A stretch of 34,536 bases of DNA from Candidatus Macondimonas diazotrophica (lineage in GTDB: Bacteria > Pseudomonadota > Gammaproteobacteria > UBA5335), in the NCBI RefSeq assembly GCF_004684205.1, contig NZ_SRIO01000019.1:1-34536 (forward strand), read 5' to 3'. Positions 9,001 through 17,645 of the stretch are shown here, piece by piece (position 1 is the first letter of the stretch; each line of letters opens with the position of its first letter). The position numbers were made by a program, and so were the translations under genes. The notes beneath the pieces were generated by a model, which did not search any database, was not told the DNA's origin, and saw nothing but the letters and a program-made list of their open reading frames with translations.

Positions 9001-9628
9001 TGCCGCGTGAAACCTCGACCTCGATATCCGGGAGACGCCCCCCGAATTGCGTCGTCTCATACTCGTCGAGAACGATATAGGCGATGCCCCGGTAGGCAGG
9101 GCACGATCCTTCTATCCCTGTTTTCTCATCCGTGATCTGTGCAATCTTGGGATCAGGAAGCTGGTCTTCAGAGCCGGGGTAATACCGGATAGGAGACCCA
9201 AGGCGTGCGCTTGCCTCGTCGAACGAGGCTCCAGTATCCCCGCCGACATATCCTTCCTTGTTGTTCCGGGTAACGTCATAGATGAGTTTTCTGTTCGCCC
9301 AAATCCTGAGGATGGCGTCTTGCTGTCCCTGGGCAAAGGCAATGGCTGCGGATGTGTAATAGGCATAGGTCGTTTCCTTGACCGTCGGCCCCAGGCCGAG
9401 AAATCCGGTTTTATGCTTGGTTGTCGTCTTGACTTCCCGTGTGTCAGACTGGACCAAAACTTTTCCAGGCAATCTTGAGGAACCATAGGTTCGGGGGAGG
9501 ACGTCACCATACTGAGACTTGAGTTGGTGATCCAGCGCCAGACGCGGGCCTTCCTGCTCAATAGTCGTCAGTGCGCCAAGGATTAAGTTGGCACCTTGAG
9601 AAATAGCAAGAGGACTCAGAAAATCCAT
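6095..9628 (-). CDS. Tail tip / central baseplate protein (1177 aa)
   Basis: This large protein directly follows the NlpC-type peptidase gene, the slot of the tail tip 'megatron' of gene transfer agents and of related phage tail proteins. Residues about 177-206 carry the sequence PAYRGIAYIVLDEY...FGGRLPDIEVEV, matching a conserved motif of that family (PAYRGxAY...FGxRxPxIxxEV). The N-terminus (about 1-25) is hydrophobic. The C-terminal part near IRPWAPADIRAEVDGSDIDLSW resembles a fibronectin type III-like module. No obvious TIM-barrel glycosidase signature was seen, although GTA relatives carry one. It probably forms the tip through which DNA leaves the tail. Confidence 0.82.
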   Translation of the reverse strand: MDFLSPLAISQGANLILGALTTIEQEGPRLALDHQLKSQYGDVLPRTYGSSRLPGKVLVQSDTREVKTTTKHKTGFLGLGPTVKETTYAYYTSAAIAFAQGQQDAILRIWANRKLIYDVTRNNKEGYVGGDTGASFDEASARLGSPIRYYPGSEDQLPDPKIAQITDEKTGIEGSCPAYRGIAYIVLDEYETTQFGGRLPDIEVEVSRGKEEVIVYDALDHVAAEVSKTAFADNKPIVDPLRRRSFVVESGVLYRIHYRSQELDDRRPIPPLNFVSSDGTVNQSVHAATSFVPHATDGDFILGQISTHSISIINASTGVEVGRISSSGIGAIDNAKYVEVDVEGQTNKGFWFVSGTNSSLALIKGDPDDWTTTEDTITDTYPAGYISRQIVVGPMVDNRRLCVTLSEDDNITEMVMHEWRIDLDGNLGGFKDFNIVEDVEPNPESLVFCESDNCIVYWYEDQGQIFIRRETPPSLNDRTSSDAYIETENSIEVGEETIQLYPVTKRDRGWSRRIDNAIPYGIDNSVIQRGEVQWIDGGVLCICRVYDGKLTYVDLAGIDATLEPTTDAYQFYDDRHGAIITTTDEHGYTTIFTGRVDRTAADLADVVADLLDFAGLDESQYLTTELEGNTVYGFVQSSEATVKDLLETLSTVYNFVGRESDGRLVFSMKSSDPVRTISEDELIDVEDGDKGYQRYILVRTADSELPSRVEITYHDLDRDYQEGHQRAKRAQFPYPTHFSSRSSNFSWPIVLIADDAKQQAEKLLYTAWIEKESKKLSLLPRHMDLDPGDVIQIEMNDGRVFRERITSFDLGRAFQSELETVAVYPETFSSAAVGSTGAGVPSQTIGSAIDSYLFLMDIPILALVDEPAGTSFIPVYMAVGAETDGWKFAEVQRSGDGLTYDPWQVANQDIPWGALTHTLEIPANGTFATDDRTTLTIKFETSDVELVSITQDEFLAGRLNMLLIDDEIVQYRDATQIDSRTWEVSHLRRGMFGTEWAVKTHGAKPRVIALQDFAVDIMPFDYTELDVQFFYRAVSKNQYQEEAVSTDYTIKGNAIRPWAPADIRAEVDGSDIDLSWSRRERLATQDWLTGDGSSLPNSEEDESYNVYFLASAHTGGDVPATYIRKETVTSPEITYTAAMQATDAFTLGSDILHVAVCQISGRIGDGFPGVLDELIEA

Positions 9629-9631
9629 GGT

Positions 9632-10087
9632 CTACCGGCAGAAATCGCCGATCTCGGCAATTCTGGATTCATAAGGAAAAGGAGATGACAGAGGTTCTTC
9701 GACAACCATTCCGACACCTGGGAGATTGCTGGCGTGGATGACGTACCAGCGGTTGTCCTTGAACGACATGATGCCAAAATGGGCGGACTCGTTTCTCTGC
9801 CTCATGAGGACGACAGCGCCCTGAGCCCTGAAGTCCCGCCCTCTGACGACAAAGTTTGTCAGAAACTTCGGAAAGAAATACTTGAACGTAGCCTTGCGGC
9901 CATAGTCGACATAATCCGGAAGATAGAAGCCGCACGCCTTCGCAACTCGGACAGGAAGTCCGTAACAGTCAATGCCAACAGAACGGCGACCATGCAGCTC
10001 AAAAGGAGCACCCTTAAGCGCACGGGCATATCGAACAATTTCCGCTCTTTCATCACTGCTGGGCGTAGTAGGACTCGATTGCATCAT
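9632..10087 (-). CDS. NlpC/P60-type peptidase of the tail tip
   Basis: The family signature is GIDCYGL (Cys41 counted from this start). SAHFGIM (His103) and YVIHAS (His118) complete a Cys-His-His/polar catalytic set. Such enzymes sit in the tail tip and open peptidoglycan during DNA entry. A longer open frame reaches 10126, but it would overlap the hub gene by 74 nt. The tandem ATG ATG at 10087/10084 directly follows AGGAG, so the start is one of these. The slot between a DUF2163 protein and the tip protein is conserved in GTA-like tails. Confidence 0.83.
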   Translation of the reverse strand: MMQSSPTTPSSDERAEIVRYARALKGAPFELHGRRSVGIDCYGLPVRVAKACGFYLPDYVDYGRKATFKYFFPKFLTNFVVRGRDFRAQGAVVLMRQRNESAHFGIMSFKDNRWYVIHASNLPGVGMVVEEPLSSPFPYESRIAEIGDFCR

Positions 10088-11717
10088 CTCCTGGCAGATC
10101 AGGTTCTCCTCTGAAGTTAATGACATTGTTGAACTTGTCTCTGCAGGTCTCTCGTCGCTGGTCGCATCCCGCCTGCAACATCAGGAAATCCCCGATTACA
10201 GGTATTTCCGACTGAGGAAGCCAAAGCTCGATGTCGTAGACATCATTCTCGCCGCCTTCATAGTCCACGTCTTTCATTTCCGTGGCTCGGCCCTTATTGG
10301 CGCCCTCGGTCCATTCGACGATCCCACTATTGTACCACGTCGTGTTCGACCTTCCCCTTGTGTCGCCGATGACGATAGCTCGAAAATTCGCCCTATCCGT
10401 TCCCTGAAGGACGATTGCCGGTACGCGCCACGCCGACATGATCATGAACTTCGCCGATCCATCCGTGATCTCGGTTCCGACCGGCTGGTCGTAATCCGGC
10501 GAAGAACTCGCGGTTGTTCCGCCTTGTGTGCACAGAAGATACTTCCCGTCGAAATCCAGTTCCGAACTGAGATCTTCTGTCAGGCCGATGATCTTGGTCT
10601 CCGCGAAGGCCCATTCCCCATCCACCGTCGCCGGTCCTGTGTCGCCCTGAATGATCGCTGTTCTAACCTTGCGCGCTCCAGAGGGGATTCCCTTATAGAC
10701 AACCGCTACGCGGAAGAAGTAACTCCCATCCCACTCTGTTGGAGCCAGGTTCGCCGCGATATTGGTCTCGTCTATGACGGTTGCGACAACATCGTCCTCT
10801 TCATCAAGGATTTCAACACGCGCGCCCATCGGTTCAGCGCCGTCTGCTCTCGGGCAAAAGAAACAGGAAAAATAAAGCCAGCATTCCCCTCCGTCGAGGT
10901 CGTCTGTCGTTATTCCTTCAACAGCAAGATCCCTGGTTTGCGATGTCTGGTTGGAATTGAACGTGGATTCCATGTAGGCAGGAACATAATCAGGAAGTCC
11001 CTTGTATCCTTCCGAAATTCGGACAACACGAAGACCGCCGACAGAATTCCATCCCTCCGGCCCCTGACCAAGCGAATATGAATCCCCGATGCTGAGAGAA
11101 AGGTCCCCGTTGACGAGAAGTTCGTGGACCCCTCGGACCCCGAGAGTCCTTGTCCGGGTCCTCACAGACTGGCCTACTGTGTAATCTGTCTCGCGTTCGA
11201 TCTCGTCGATAAGGATGGCTACCTTGCACTTGGAATCCCCGAGATCGGCTCTGCATTCGGGAGAAAGAATCGTTTCGATCGAGGCAGAGAGCTTGTCCGC
11301 AAGACCTAGCAGGTCCGTTGTGAACCCCGTCCCTTTTGAGAGCGGCTTGATCTGTCCGAGCCAGCCGGCCTTGAGTTTGATCGGCCCGAACCCGTCCGGG
11401 TCTGTGTAGTTGACAACAAAGACTTCGACAGCGGCGTAATCAAACTTCCCGTTCTCCAGGTCGCTCCTGGAGAACAGCCCGGAATTGAGAACCGCGAACA
11501 TCTCGACATTGTCCGGCGTGAGTTCGATGTCGTTCGCGATGGCCGTTCGATCATAGGTGTCCTTCGCGTTGTAGGTGTCCCCATCGAAGACAATATCCGT
11601 CGAATTGTCCGTAAGGTAGAACACTTCACCGTCGGTCCGGCTGATCTTCCAACAGGTACACAACTGTGTTGTCGTTCCATCAAGGTGCTCCCTCATCGCG
11701 GATGAAATCGTCTTCAT
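10053..11717 (-). CDS. DUF2163 / BR0599-type tail hub protein (554 aa)
   Basis: Residues about 1-175 match the N-terminal DUF2163 region (MREHLDGTTTQLCTCWKI, then LSPECRADLGDSKC). Residues about 450-545 match the C-terminal BR0599-type region (IVEWTEGANKGRATEMK ... AGCDQRRETCRDKFNN, then NFRGEPDLPG). Family members are usually about 290 residues. Here roughly 200-420 is an extra beta-rich insertion (GDLSLSIGDSYSLGQGPEGW onward) that looks like a carbohydrate-binding-type sandwich. It starts 1 nt after the DUF2460 gene. In GTA-type tails this protein forms the hub between distal tail and tip. The core identification is strong and the insertion's role is unknown. Confidence 0.88.
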   Translation of the reverse strand: MKTISSAMREHLDGTTTQLCTCWKISRTDGEVFYLTDNSTDIVFDGDTYNAKDTYDRTAIANDIELTPDNVEMFAVLNSGLFSRSDLENGKFDYAAVEVFVVNYTDPDGFGPIKLKAGWLGQIKPLSKGTGFTTDLLGLADKLSASIETILSPECRADLGDSKCKVAILIDEIERETDYTVGQSVRTRTRTLGVRGVHELLVNGDLSLSIGDSYSLGQGPEGWNSVGGLRVVRISEGYKGLPDYVPAYMESTFNSNQTSQTRDLAVEGITTDDLDGGECWLYFSCFFCPRADGAEPMGARVEILDEEDDVVATVIDETNIAANLAPTEWDGSYFFRVAVVYKGIPSGARKVRTAIIQGDTGPATVDGEWAFAETKIIGLTEDLSSELDFDGKYLLCTQGGTTASSSPDYDQPVGTEITDGSAKFMIMSAWRVPAIVLQGTDRANFRAIVIGDTRGRSNTTWYNSGIVEWTEGANKGRATEMKDVDYEGGENDVYDIELWLPQSEIPVIGDFLMLQAGCDQRRETCRDKFNNVINFRGEPDLPGDDAIESYYAQQ

Positions 11718-11718
11718 A

Positions 11719-12348
11719 TCAGGTCACGACCTCCTCGTCCGGATGGACCTCGATGACAGGAATCGACGAGATCGAATTCTGATTGAAATTGTCCCACGAG
11801 ACCGGAAGGGAATCGATGTCGAACCGAACAGGAACGTCGAACTCGAAGTAATCGATAGAGATAACGTCCCCACCCGTTCCACTTCCGGTGAACGTGAAGA
11901 TTCCGGTGTCGTAATCGAGCGACCAGTCTTCAGGATCAAGTTCGACGCCGTTCTTCTTCACACCGAGAACCGTTCCGTCGACAATCTTCGACAGGACCCG
12001 GTCATATGTGCTGGCATCGTCTTCGTACCGCTTGAAGAGCTGGAACTCCTCCTCTCCTCCGTCAGAGAGGATACCGATGTTCTGCTCGACAACCTTGTAG
12101 TCGCCCCAATCCTTGAACCGGAAAGAGTACGCCCGGGCGCGTCTGGCGTAGAAGAATTTGATGACCGCGTGCATCTCCTCTTCCGTCTGGATGCCGTATT
12201 TCAGGTCGTACTCTGCGCGTGAACGTGCCCACTCCTGGTTACGCTGCTCCTTCCCGGACCCTGCGGTGATGACAGACGTCTTGAAGCCAGGCCCACCTAA
12301 CGAGCCATAGCTGATCTGTGTCGGAAGACGCACATTATGAAAGGACAT
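11719..12348 (-). CDS. DUF2460 distal tail protein
   Basis: The 209-residue protein shows the family pattern AGSGKEQRNQEW...EYDLKYGI...FFYARRARAYSFRFKDWGDY in its first half (about 30-105). A beta-rich second half ends in the acidic tail EVHPDEEVVT. DUF2460 proteins (GTA gp12-like) make the ring at the end of the tail tube. It follows the tape measure gene after 74 bp and is coupled to the DUF2163 gene. Its ribosome site is weak (GAGAAACG). Confidence 0.9.
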   Translation of the reverse strand: MSFHNVRLPTQISYGSLGGPGFKTSVITAGSGKEQRNQEWARSRAEYDLKYGIQTEEEMHAVIKFFYARRARAYSFRFKDWGDYKVVEQNIGILSDGGEEEFQLFKRYEDDASTYDRVLSKIVDGTVLGVKKNGVELDPEDWSLDYDTGIFTFTGSGTGGDVISIDYFEFDVPVRFDIDSLPVSWDNFNQNSISSIPVIEVHPDEEVVT

Positions 12349-12422
12349 CGTTTCTCTGAGCCATTTCAGGTTAGATTGACATTACTTGACAGGCTATAGC
12401 TTGGCAAACCTGTCTTGGCAGG

Positions 12423-15400
12423 TCAGGCAGCCGACCGGAGGGACCGAACGGCCCTTGCGCGAAGTTGGTGCTCGGACCTTCGGAAAGCGTTCGGGTCCTC
12501 GGCGTTGACGTTAAAGGTGACATTCTGATTCACCACTTGCGAGCTTCCGCCGCCGCCTTCCATCTGGACTGGAACATAGCGACCACGCGAGAGTGGGATC
12601 ACCGCCTCGTCGTCGTGCAGGACAGCCGGGCGTTCGCCGGAAGACGTACTCGCCGTGCCCATTGCGTATCTCGGCGCATTCAGGAAGGCCGAGGCCGGAA
12701 CGAGGCCATGCTTGACCGCTTCCGTGGAGTAGCCGCCTTCCTCGAAGAAGCCCGAGAAGAAGGACCCTGCAGATGACCAGAATCCACCCCCACCGCCGCC
12801 TCCAGTTGACGATCCTGTCTTCTGGGCCTTGGCGCCTGACGTGGACGAGGACGATCCGCCGCCCATGCCCCCCATGCCGCCGAACATGTCTCCCATGCCG
12901 CCCATTCCACCGCCGCCTCCGCCAGACGCGCCGATGGCCTCGATGGTCGCCTTTCCGATATCGACAATGATCTGTGTCTGCTGCTGGATTGCCGCGACAA
13001 TCGGGTTTGAGGAGTATTTGATGGCGCCCGTTTCCGGGTCTTTCATGTCCGCGATCCCGCCCGCAAAGGTGCCGGCATTGTTGCCGATTTGCGCGCCCAT
13101 CTCCCAGTTTCCGTAGTAGGCCCCGACAATCGCGCCGATGGTCGTGCCCGCCGTCTGCAGCCAGTCGCCTGTAGAGGAATCCCCATCAGCGTGGGACGAG
13201 GCTGCGTCTCCGAAGGCCGCATATCCCGCGCCGTCGCCCATGGACATGGTGCTGGTGTCCGGACCTTCGAGCAGCATGCCGCCTTGTCCGGCGGACGACA
13301 CTTTATTCCTTCCGAACATGCCTGCATTGGCTGCAACCCCTGCGGACGATCCGCCGAAGAAGGCATTCTCCTCGAAAGCGCGCCGAAGAAGGAACAGTTG
13401 ATCGACAATCGCCTGGTCGCCACGCGTGAACTCGTCATCGCAGCAGCACAGACCGTGCCCCTGGCTACTGGCCTCGGCGAACATCTGGTTCTCGCCTTCC
13501 CCACCGAGGATGGTGGAAAGAAGCTGACCGGAGGAGTTTCCCTGCTTGTTATCGAAGAAGGACCCGACAGTGCTGATAATGCCGCCGAAGATGCCTCCAT
13601 TGTTGAAGGCCTTTGCTCCGTTTGCGCCCATGACCGGGGCGGACGACCCGCCGCCGGTCAAGGCGTCCCGGATTTCGATCAGCTTCTCGACAATCGCCGT
13701 GTCGCCTTTCGACAGTCCATTCGGGGCTTTTTCCTTGTTGTATCCGGAAATGATCGACGAAATCGTGTTGCCTTGGACGCCGTCGAACAAGGACATGACG
13801 CCGTCCTTGGCAGCGCCCATAAGACCGCCTTTGTCTCCGAGGCCGACGACCTGGTACAGTTGCTTGGTGAAAAGCTCGCCAGCCGCCTGAGCCGATTCGT
13901 CCCTGATCGCTGTCAGGAATTCGGTCAGTTCGAAATCTCCTGTCGCGAAGAGTTTGCCGAAGGAGGCTGCCAGTTCGTCGCTGATCGTGACGGCCAGGTC
14001 GCTCATGGCCTCGTTGAGATCGCGCGCCTCGTCGACCCACTTCCGGAAGCCCTGCGGATTCTCCAGCTGGTCTTGCGCGGCGACGAGACGCGTGACTTCC
14101 TCGACCAGGTCACGGGTGATCGTGACGCCGGCTTCTTCGAGCTTGTTGATCTGGTCTCGCACGGCCTCATAGCGGCGAGCGGTCCGATCACTCATCCTCA
14201 GGATCATGCCCTGTTCGGCATACTCCTCACGCATCTTCCGGACAGGATCGAGTGCGTCTTGGTGTTCCCGGTTCAGTTTCTCGACAGCGGCGCGATACTC
14301 GTCCCCAACGAGGATGCCAGCCTGTTGTGCACGATTCAGGGTGTCCAGTTCCTTTTCGTACTGCTCAGTCGCTGCTGCCAGTGGATCGAGTTGCTGGGCC
14401 AGCTCGCGATACCCGGTTACGGCATTGCGAGGATCGAGGGCGTCGCGATACTGTGCGTCGAGATTGGAGAGCATCCGGTCGCGTGAAGCGCCCGGCTGTG
14501 TGGCATCGAGAACCGCCTGGCGGTCGAGGTCGTAATCACGGCGCGCGGCTGCTGACGGATCAAGATTGTCCCGGATATTTCCAAAACGCTTCAGGCTCTC
14601 TTCGAGCCGAAGCTTCTCGGCAAGTTCTGCGTTCTCCTCGGCCTGTGCCTCTGCGTTCTCCCGGCGAAGTTCAGCCATGACCTCGTAATAGCGCTGCATC
14701 CCGGGAGACATGTCCATGGTCTCCCGAAGGGCCGTAATGTTGCGTTCGGTCTCCGCCACAAGGGCACCAACCGGATCGATCTGGGCCTCATACTCCCGGC
14801 GAAGATTGATCTGCGCCTGACGCAGTTGTTCATCGTTGATCAGGTGATCTTCGCGGGCCTTCAGGAGGCGCTCCTCTGCCACGGCAAGCTCTTCCCGAGC
14901 GGTCTTCATCGGAAGGGTTTGCTCGATCAGCTTCGTGATGCTGGTGAGTTCCTTCTGGGCATCTTTTCGTCCGGACCCGTCATAGTCGTCCGTGAAAAGG
15001 CGGAGATTTGACGTCTCGGCGTCAGGGGTCGTCTGAGGACGGCCCGTCATGTGCGCGATACCTGCGGCGAGTGTCGCCTGTGTTCTTTCGCGTTGTTCTG
15101 ACCGCTGGGCGACACTGACCGCGTAATTCCCGACCGTGTTGTCAACGAAATTCTGGGCGTAGTCCCGCCCGGCAATGCTCTCCATGCGATCCGCAGTCAG
15201 GCCTGCAAGCCTGCCCTGCGCCGCTGTAGCCTGCTGGCGAATGGAGACGAAGTTCAACGGATTCTGAAGCGTCTCGATAAACGCCTTGAACTCGATGCTC
15301 ATGCTCAGGATGGCGGCTTTCACGGTCGTTGCCATGAGGTCGAAGCCGCGCATAACGAGATTGATCGGCGTCTTGACGGACGACCAGATCAGGGAGCCGA

Positions 15401-17639
15401 ACGAGGAGAAGTCATAGCCTGCACGTTCGAGCGCACCTTTCAGGAATTCGAAGACCGGACGTGCGAAGGGGACGATGTCCAGAAGAGTGAAGGTGAACCT
15501 GTCAATCCATTCGATGGCGGCTGAAACAGCGCCGACGATGTCTTCCCAGACCACTTTCATGATCGTGCCAAGCCGCGCGGCGTGCCCTCCGATCTCGATC
15601 ATCCGGTTGCGATTGACATAGAGGAGCGCTGCTAGGGTTCCCAGCGCGACGACAATGGCCCCGATCCCGGTCGAGATCAGCGCAATCTTGAGGAAGTTCG
15701 CGCCCGCCGCAGCCGCCCGGAATTTGCCGGCCAGATTGACCAGTCCGCTCGCCATGACACCGATGTTCGCGGCTGACTGGATGATGTTGGCGCCGAGGTG
15801 GAGGGCCTTGTAGGCAATGACAACCACAATGACCCTCTTCAGAGCCTCGCGGACTTTCTCCATGTTCTCGATCATCCAGACAAGAGCATCCGCCCCCATC
15901 CGGACAGCGCGGCCAAGCCCCTGTCCCAGTTGCACGGCAAACGCCTTGAACTCGTCCGTCTGCATCGCGACCACGAGCTTGTCGAAGGCGATGCCGAGTT
16001 CATACAGGAAGCCGGAATCTGCAACCGTCTTCTTGAAGAAGGTCCATTCGTTGCGCAGTCGGTTGAGCGCCACGTCGGGGCGCTTCAGGGCGTTCTCAAG
16101 CTCCGGACCGTAGGTTTCCTTGAGCACCTCGGCGAAGCGCTGCATGGCCTCGACAGACTGGATGCTGCCAGCCTTCAGTTCTTCATTCAGTTTGGCCTGG
16201 GCGGCTTCCATGCCCTCGGTCGCGACGAGGGTCGGGTACAGGGCCTTGGCCATGGCCTGGAACGCGCCGGGCAGGCGTTCAGCCAGCTGGCGACGAAGTT
16301 CTTCCGACGACAGAACGCCCTTGGACACGATCTGCTCGATGGCGAGGAAGGCCAGCTCACTATCCTCGGCGTTCGCACCGAGAACCGTCAGAGCGCCCGA
16401 CGTCGCTTCGAAGATGTCGCGCGCTTCGCCGACCGTGAGGCCGGACTGACCTGCGGCGGCAACGAACTTGGAATAGCGCGGCAGAACTGCGTCAATCGCG
16501 CCGCCTGTGCGCTGGATCATGGCGATGGCCTGATCCATTTCGGCATTGGCGGCTTCCTGGGAGCCGGTAACAACCTTAAGGGCGGAATCCGCCTTAAGGT
16601 ACATCACGGAAGTGTCGTAGATGCTGCGCGCAATCGAACCAAGCGCCAGCGATCCGAGCATTGTGCGGAACAGCGAGCCAGCGTGGTAGGAGAAGGAGAA
16701 GGCATTCTCCAGGCCGCGCAGAGAATGCGTCAGGCCGTGCACCTGCCTTGTGGTGCGCCCAATTGGCAGATTGGTCATGCCACGGCGCAGCAGACCAAAG
16801 CCACGCGCCGCGCGGGAAGAGGCTGCCGTAATACGGTCAAGCCCCGCAGCCATCACCCCGAAATCCTTGCGCAATTTCACGCCGTTGATCGCGGCCATGA
16901 ACTCCTTGAAGCGCTCGATTTGGGATGTGGTCGGGGGCCTGAACGTCTTGAACGACGTGCCGAGTGACATGAGACCTGAGCCGAGCCCTCGGGGGACAAC
17001 GACGCGTTTCAGGATGTCGAAGAAACGGGCCATCCGACCGATCTGCTTGTCAGTCGGGGGTCGGATGGTCTTGAGGGCGATACCGAGCGCAGACAGCTTC
17101 ACAATGTCTGGAGACACGCGGAAGGCGCGCAGCATCTGAAAGAAAAGCCCGAGCTTCTCCAGTCCTTGTGGTTTGAGGCTCGCAATGCCTGTGACAGCGG
17201 TTTTCAGGGTTCGGAGATGCTGGGCAGCGCCCCCCAGCTTGTCGAGCGACATGGCCGCATCGGCGACCCGGCGCAGATTGTCCCCGCCTTTCCCGCCATT
17301 GACCTTGCCCAATTCAGTCACGGCCTTTGCCATGTTCCGAACGCGTGTGATGGCCGAGGCGCTAGGCCCTTTAAACCGGCTCAGTTCTGCGAGGTCGCGT
17401 ACAAAGGCGGTCATCCCCCGGTTCGAGAACCTGACGCCCGCCAGGCTCCGAAGCTGGCGTGCGATCTTCGTGAAGTCCGCGCCTCCGACGGCTCTGGTAA
17501 GCTCCTTGAAGTCGTCCGCAGTCCCCCGGATATTGGCCTTGGACTGAGCACGGATAGTCTGAACAGCACGAACGAATTGACGCGCGCCAGCTTCTGCCTG
17601 GCGCGCGTCAATCGCGTACTTCATCGTCTTATCGGCCAC
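12423..17639 (-). CDS. Tail tape measure protein (1738 aa)
   Basis: It starts at GTG 17639 with an AGAGGT ribosome site and directly follows the tail chaperone gene. Residues about 340-530 are the tape-measure N-terminal domain (LKADSALKVVTG ... ELRRQLAERLPGAFQAMAKAL). Two tandem copies of a 'LGxxxKTxRPPTxxQIxR' unit occur at about 185-250. Hydrophobic segments lie at about 603-637 and 648-675. Long helical stretches follow, and the C-terminal part has a glycine/methionine-rich run and a three-cysteine cluster (GLCCCDDEF). The protein sets tail length and is expelled ahead of the DNA. Hairpins lie in its coding sequence at 17576-17612 and 16573-16600. Confidence 0.95.
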   Translation of the reverse strand: MADKTMKYAIDARQAEAGARQFVRAVQTIRAQSKANIRGTADDFKELTRAVGGADFTKIARQLRSLAGVRFSNRGMTAFVRDLAELSRFKGPSASAITRVRNMAKAVTELGKVNGGKGGDNLRRVADAAMSLDKLGGAAQHLRTLKTAVTGIASLKPQGLEKLGLFFQMLRAFRVSPDIVKLSALGIALKTIRPPTDKQIGRMARFFDILKRVVVPRGLGSGLMSLGTSFKTFRPPTTSQIERFKEFMAAINGVKLRKDFGVMAAGLDRITAASSRAARGFGLLRRGMTNLPIGRTTRQVHGLTHSLRGLENAFSFSYHAGSLFRTMLGSLALGSIARSIYDTSVMYLKADSALKVVTGSQEAANAEMDQAIAMIQRTGGAIDAVLPRYSKFVAAAGQSGLTVGEARDIFEATSGALTVLGANAEDSELAFLAIEQIVSKGVLSSEELRRQLAERLPGAFQAMAKALYPTLVATEGMEAAQAKLNEELKAGSIQSVEAMQRFAEVLKETYGPELENALKRPDVALNRLRNEWTFFKKTVADSGFLYELGIAFDKLVVAMQTDEFKAFAVQLGQGLGRAVRMGADALVWMIENMEKVREALKRVIVVVIAYKALHLGANIIQSAANIGVMASGLVNLAGKFRAAAAGANFLKIALISTGIGAIVVALGTLAALLYVNRNRMIEIGGHAARLGTIMKVVWEDIVGAVSAAIEWIDRFTFTLLDIVPFARPVFEFLKGALERAGYDFSSFGSLIWSSVKTPINLVMRGFDLMATTVKAAILSMSIEFKAFIETLQNPLNFVSIRQQATAAQGRLAGLTADRMESIAGRDYAQNFVDNTVGNYAVSVAQRSEQRERTQATLAAGIAHMTGRPQTTPDAETSNLRLFTDDYDGSGRKDAQKELTSITKLIEQTLPMKTAREELAVAEERLLKAREDHLINDEQLRQAQINLRREYEAQIDPVGALVAETERNITALRETMDMSPGMQRYYEVMAELRRENAEAQAEENAELAEKLRLEESLKRFGNIRDNLDPSAAARRDYDLDRQAVLDATQPGASRDRMLSNLDAQYRDALDPRNAVTGYRELAQQLDPLAAATEQYEKELDTLNRAQQAGILVGDEYRAAVEKLNREHQDALDPVRKMREEYAEQGMILRMSDRTARRYEAVRDQINKLEEAGVTITRDLVEEVTRLVAAQDQLENPQGFRKWVDEARDLNEAMSDLAVTISDELAASFGKLFATGDFELTEFLTAIRDESAQAAGELFTKQLYQVVGLGDKGGLMGAAKDGVMSLFDGVQGNTISSIISGYNKEKAPNGLSKGDTAIVEKLIEIRDALTGGGSSAPVMGANGAKAFNNGGIFGGIISTVGSFFDNKQGNSSGQLLSTILGGEGENQMFAEASSQGHGLCCCDDEFTRGDQAIVDQLFLLRRAFEENAFFGGSSAGVAANAGMFGRNKVSSAGQGGMLLEGPDTSTMSMGDGAGYAAFGDAASSHADGDSSTGDWLQTAGTTIGAIVGAYYGNWEMGAQIGNNAGTFAGGIADMKDPETGAIKYSSNPIVAAIQQQTQIIVDIGKATIEAIGASGGGGGGMGGMGDMFGGMGGMGGGSSSSTSGAKAQKTGSSTGGGGGGGFWSSAGSFFSGFFEEGGYSTEAVKHGLVPASAFLNAPRYAMGTASTSSGERPAVLHDDEAVIPLSRGRYVPVQMEGGGGSSQVVNQNVTFNVNAEDPNAFRRSEHQLRARAVRSLRSAA
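16573..16600. repeat. Hairpin within the tape measure gene
   Basis: ACCTTAAGG and CCTTAAGGT form a 9-bp perfect outer stem, with an inner CGG/CCG pair and a bulged G. It is AT-rich for this gene and lies within the region encoding the tape-measure domain. No role is known. Confidence 0.6.
17576..17612. repeat. 15-bp perfect hairpin at codons 10-22 of the tape measure gene
   Basis: The arms 17576-17590 and 17598-17612 are perfectly complementary over 15 bp with a 7-nt loop. The core GCGCGCCAG/CTGGCGCGC is very GC-rich. It starts 27 nt after the first base of the GTG start, where a stable stem could affect early translation. Confidence 0.85.
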
Positions 17640-17645
17640 AGCCGG

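Noticed and set aside
12349-12422. Promoter or hairpin before the DUF2460 gene
   Set aside because: There is a weak TTGCCA...TAATGT pair and a 6-bp GACAGG/CCTGTC stem only. Neither is convincing. The gene can be read from the tape measure transcript.
13089-16967. Long plus-strand frames opposite the tape measure gene
   Set aside because: They are antisense to a clear tape measure protein in GC-rich DNA with few stops, and they show no recognisable domains.
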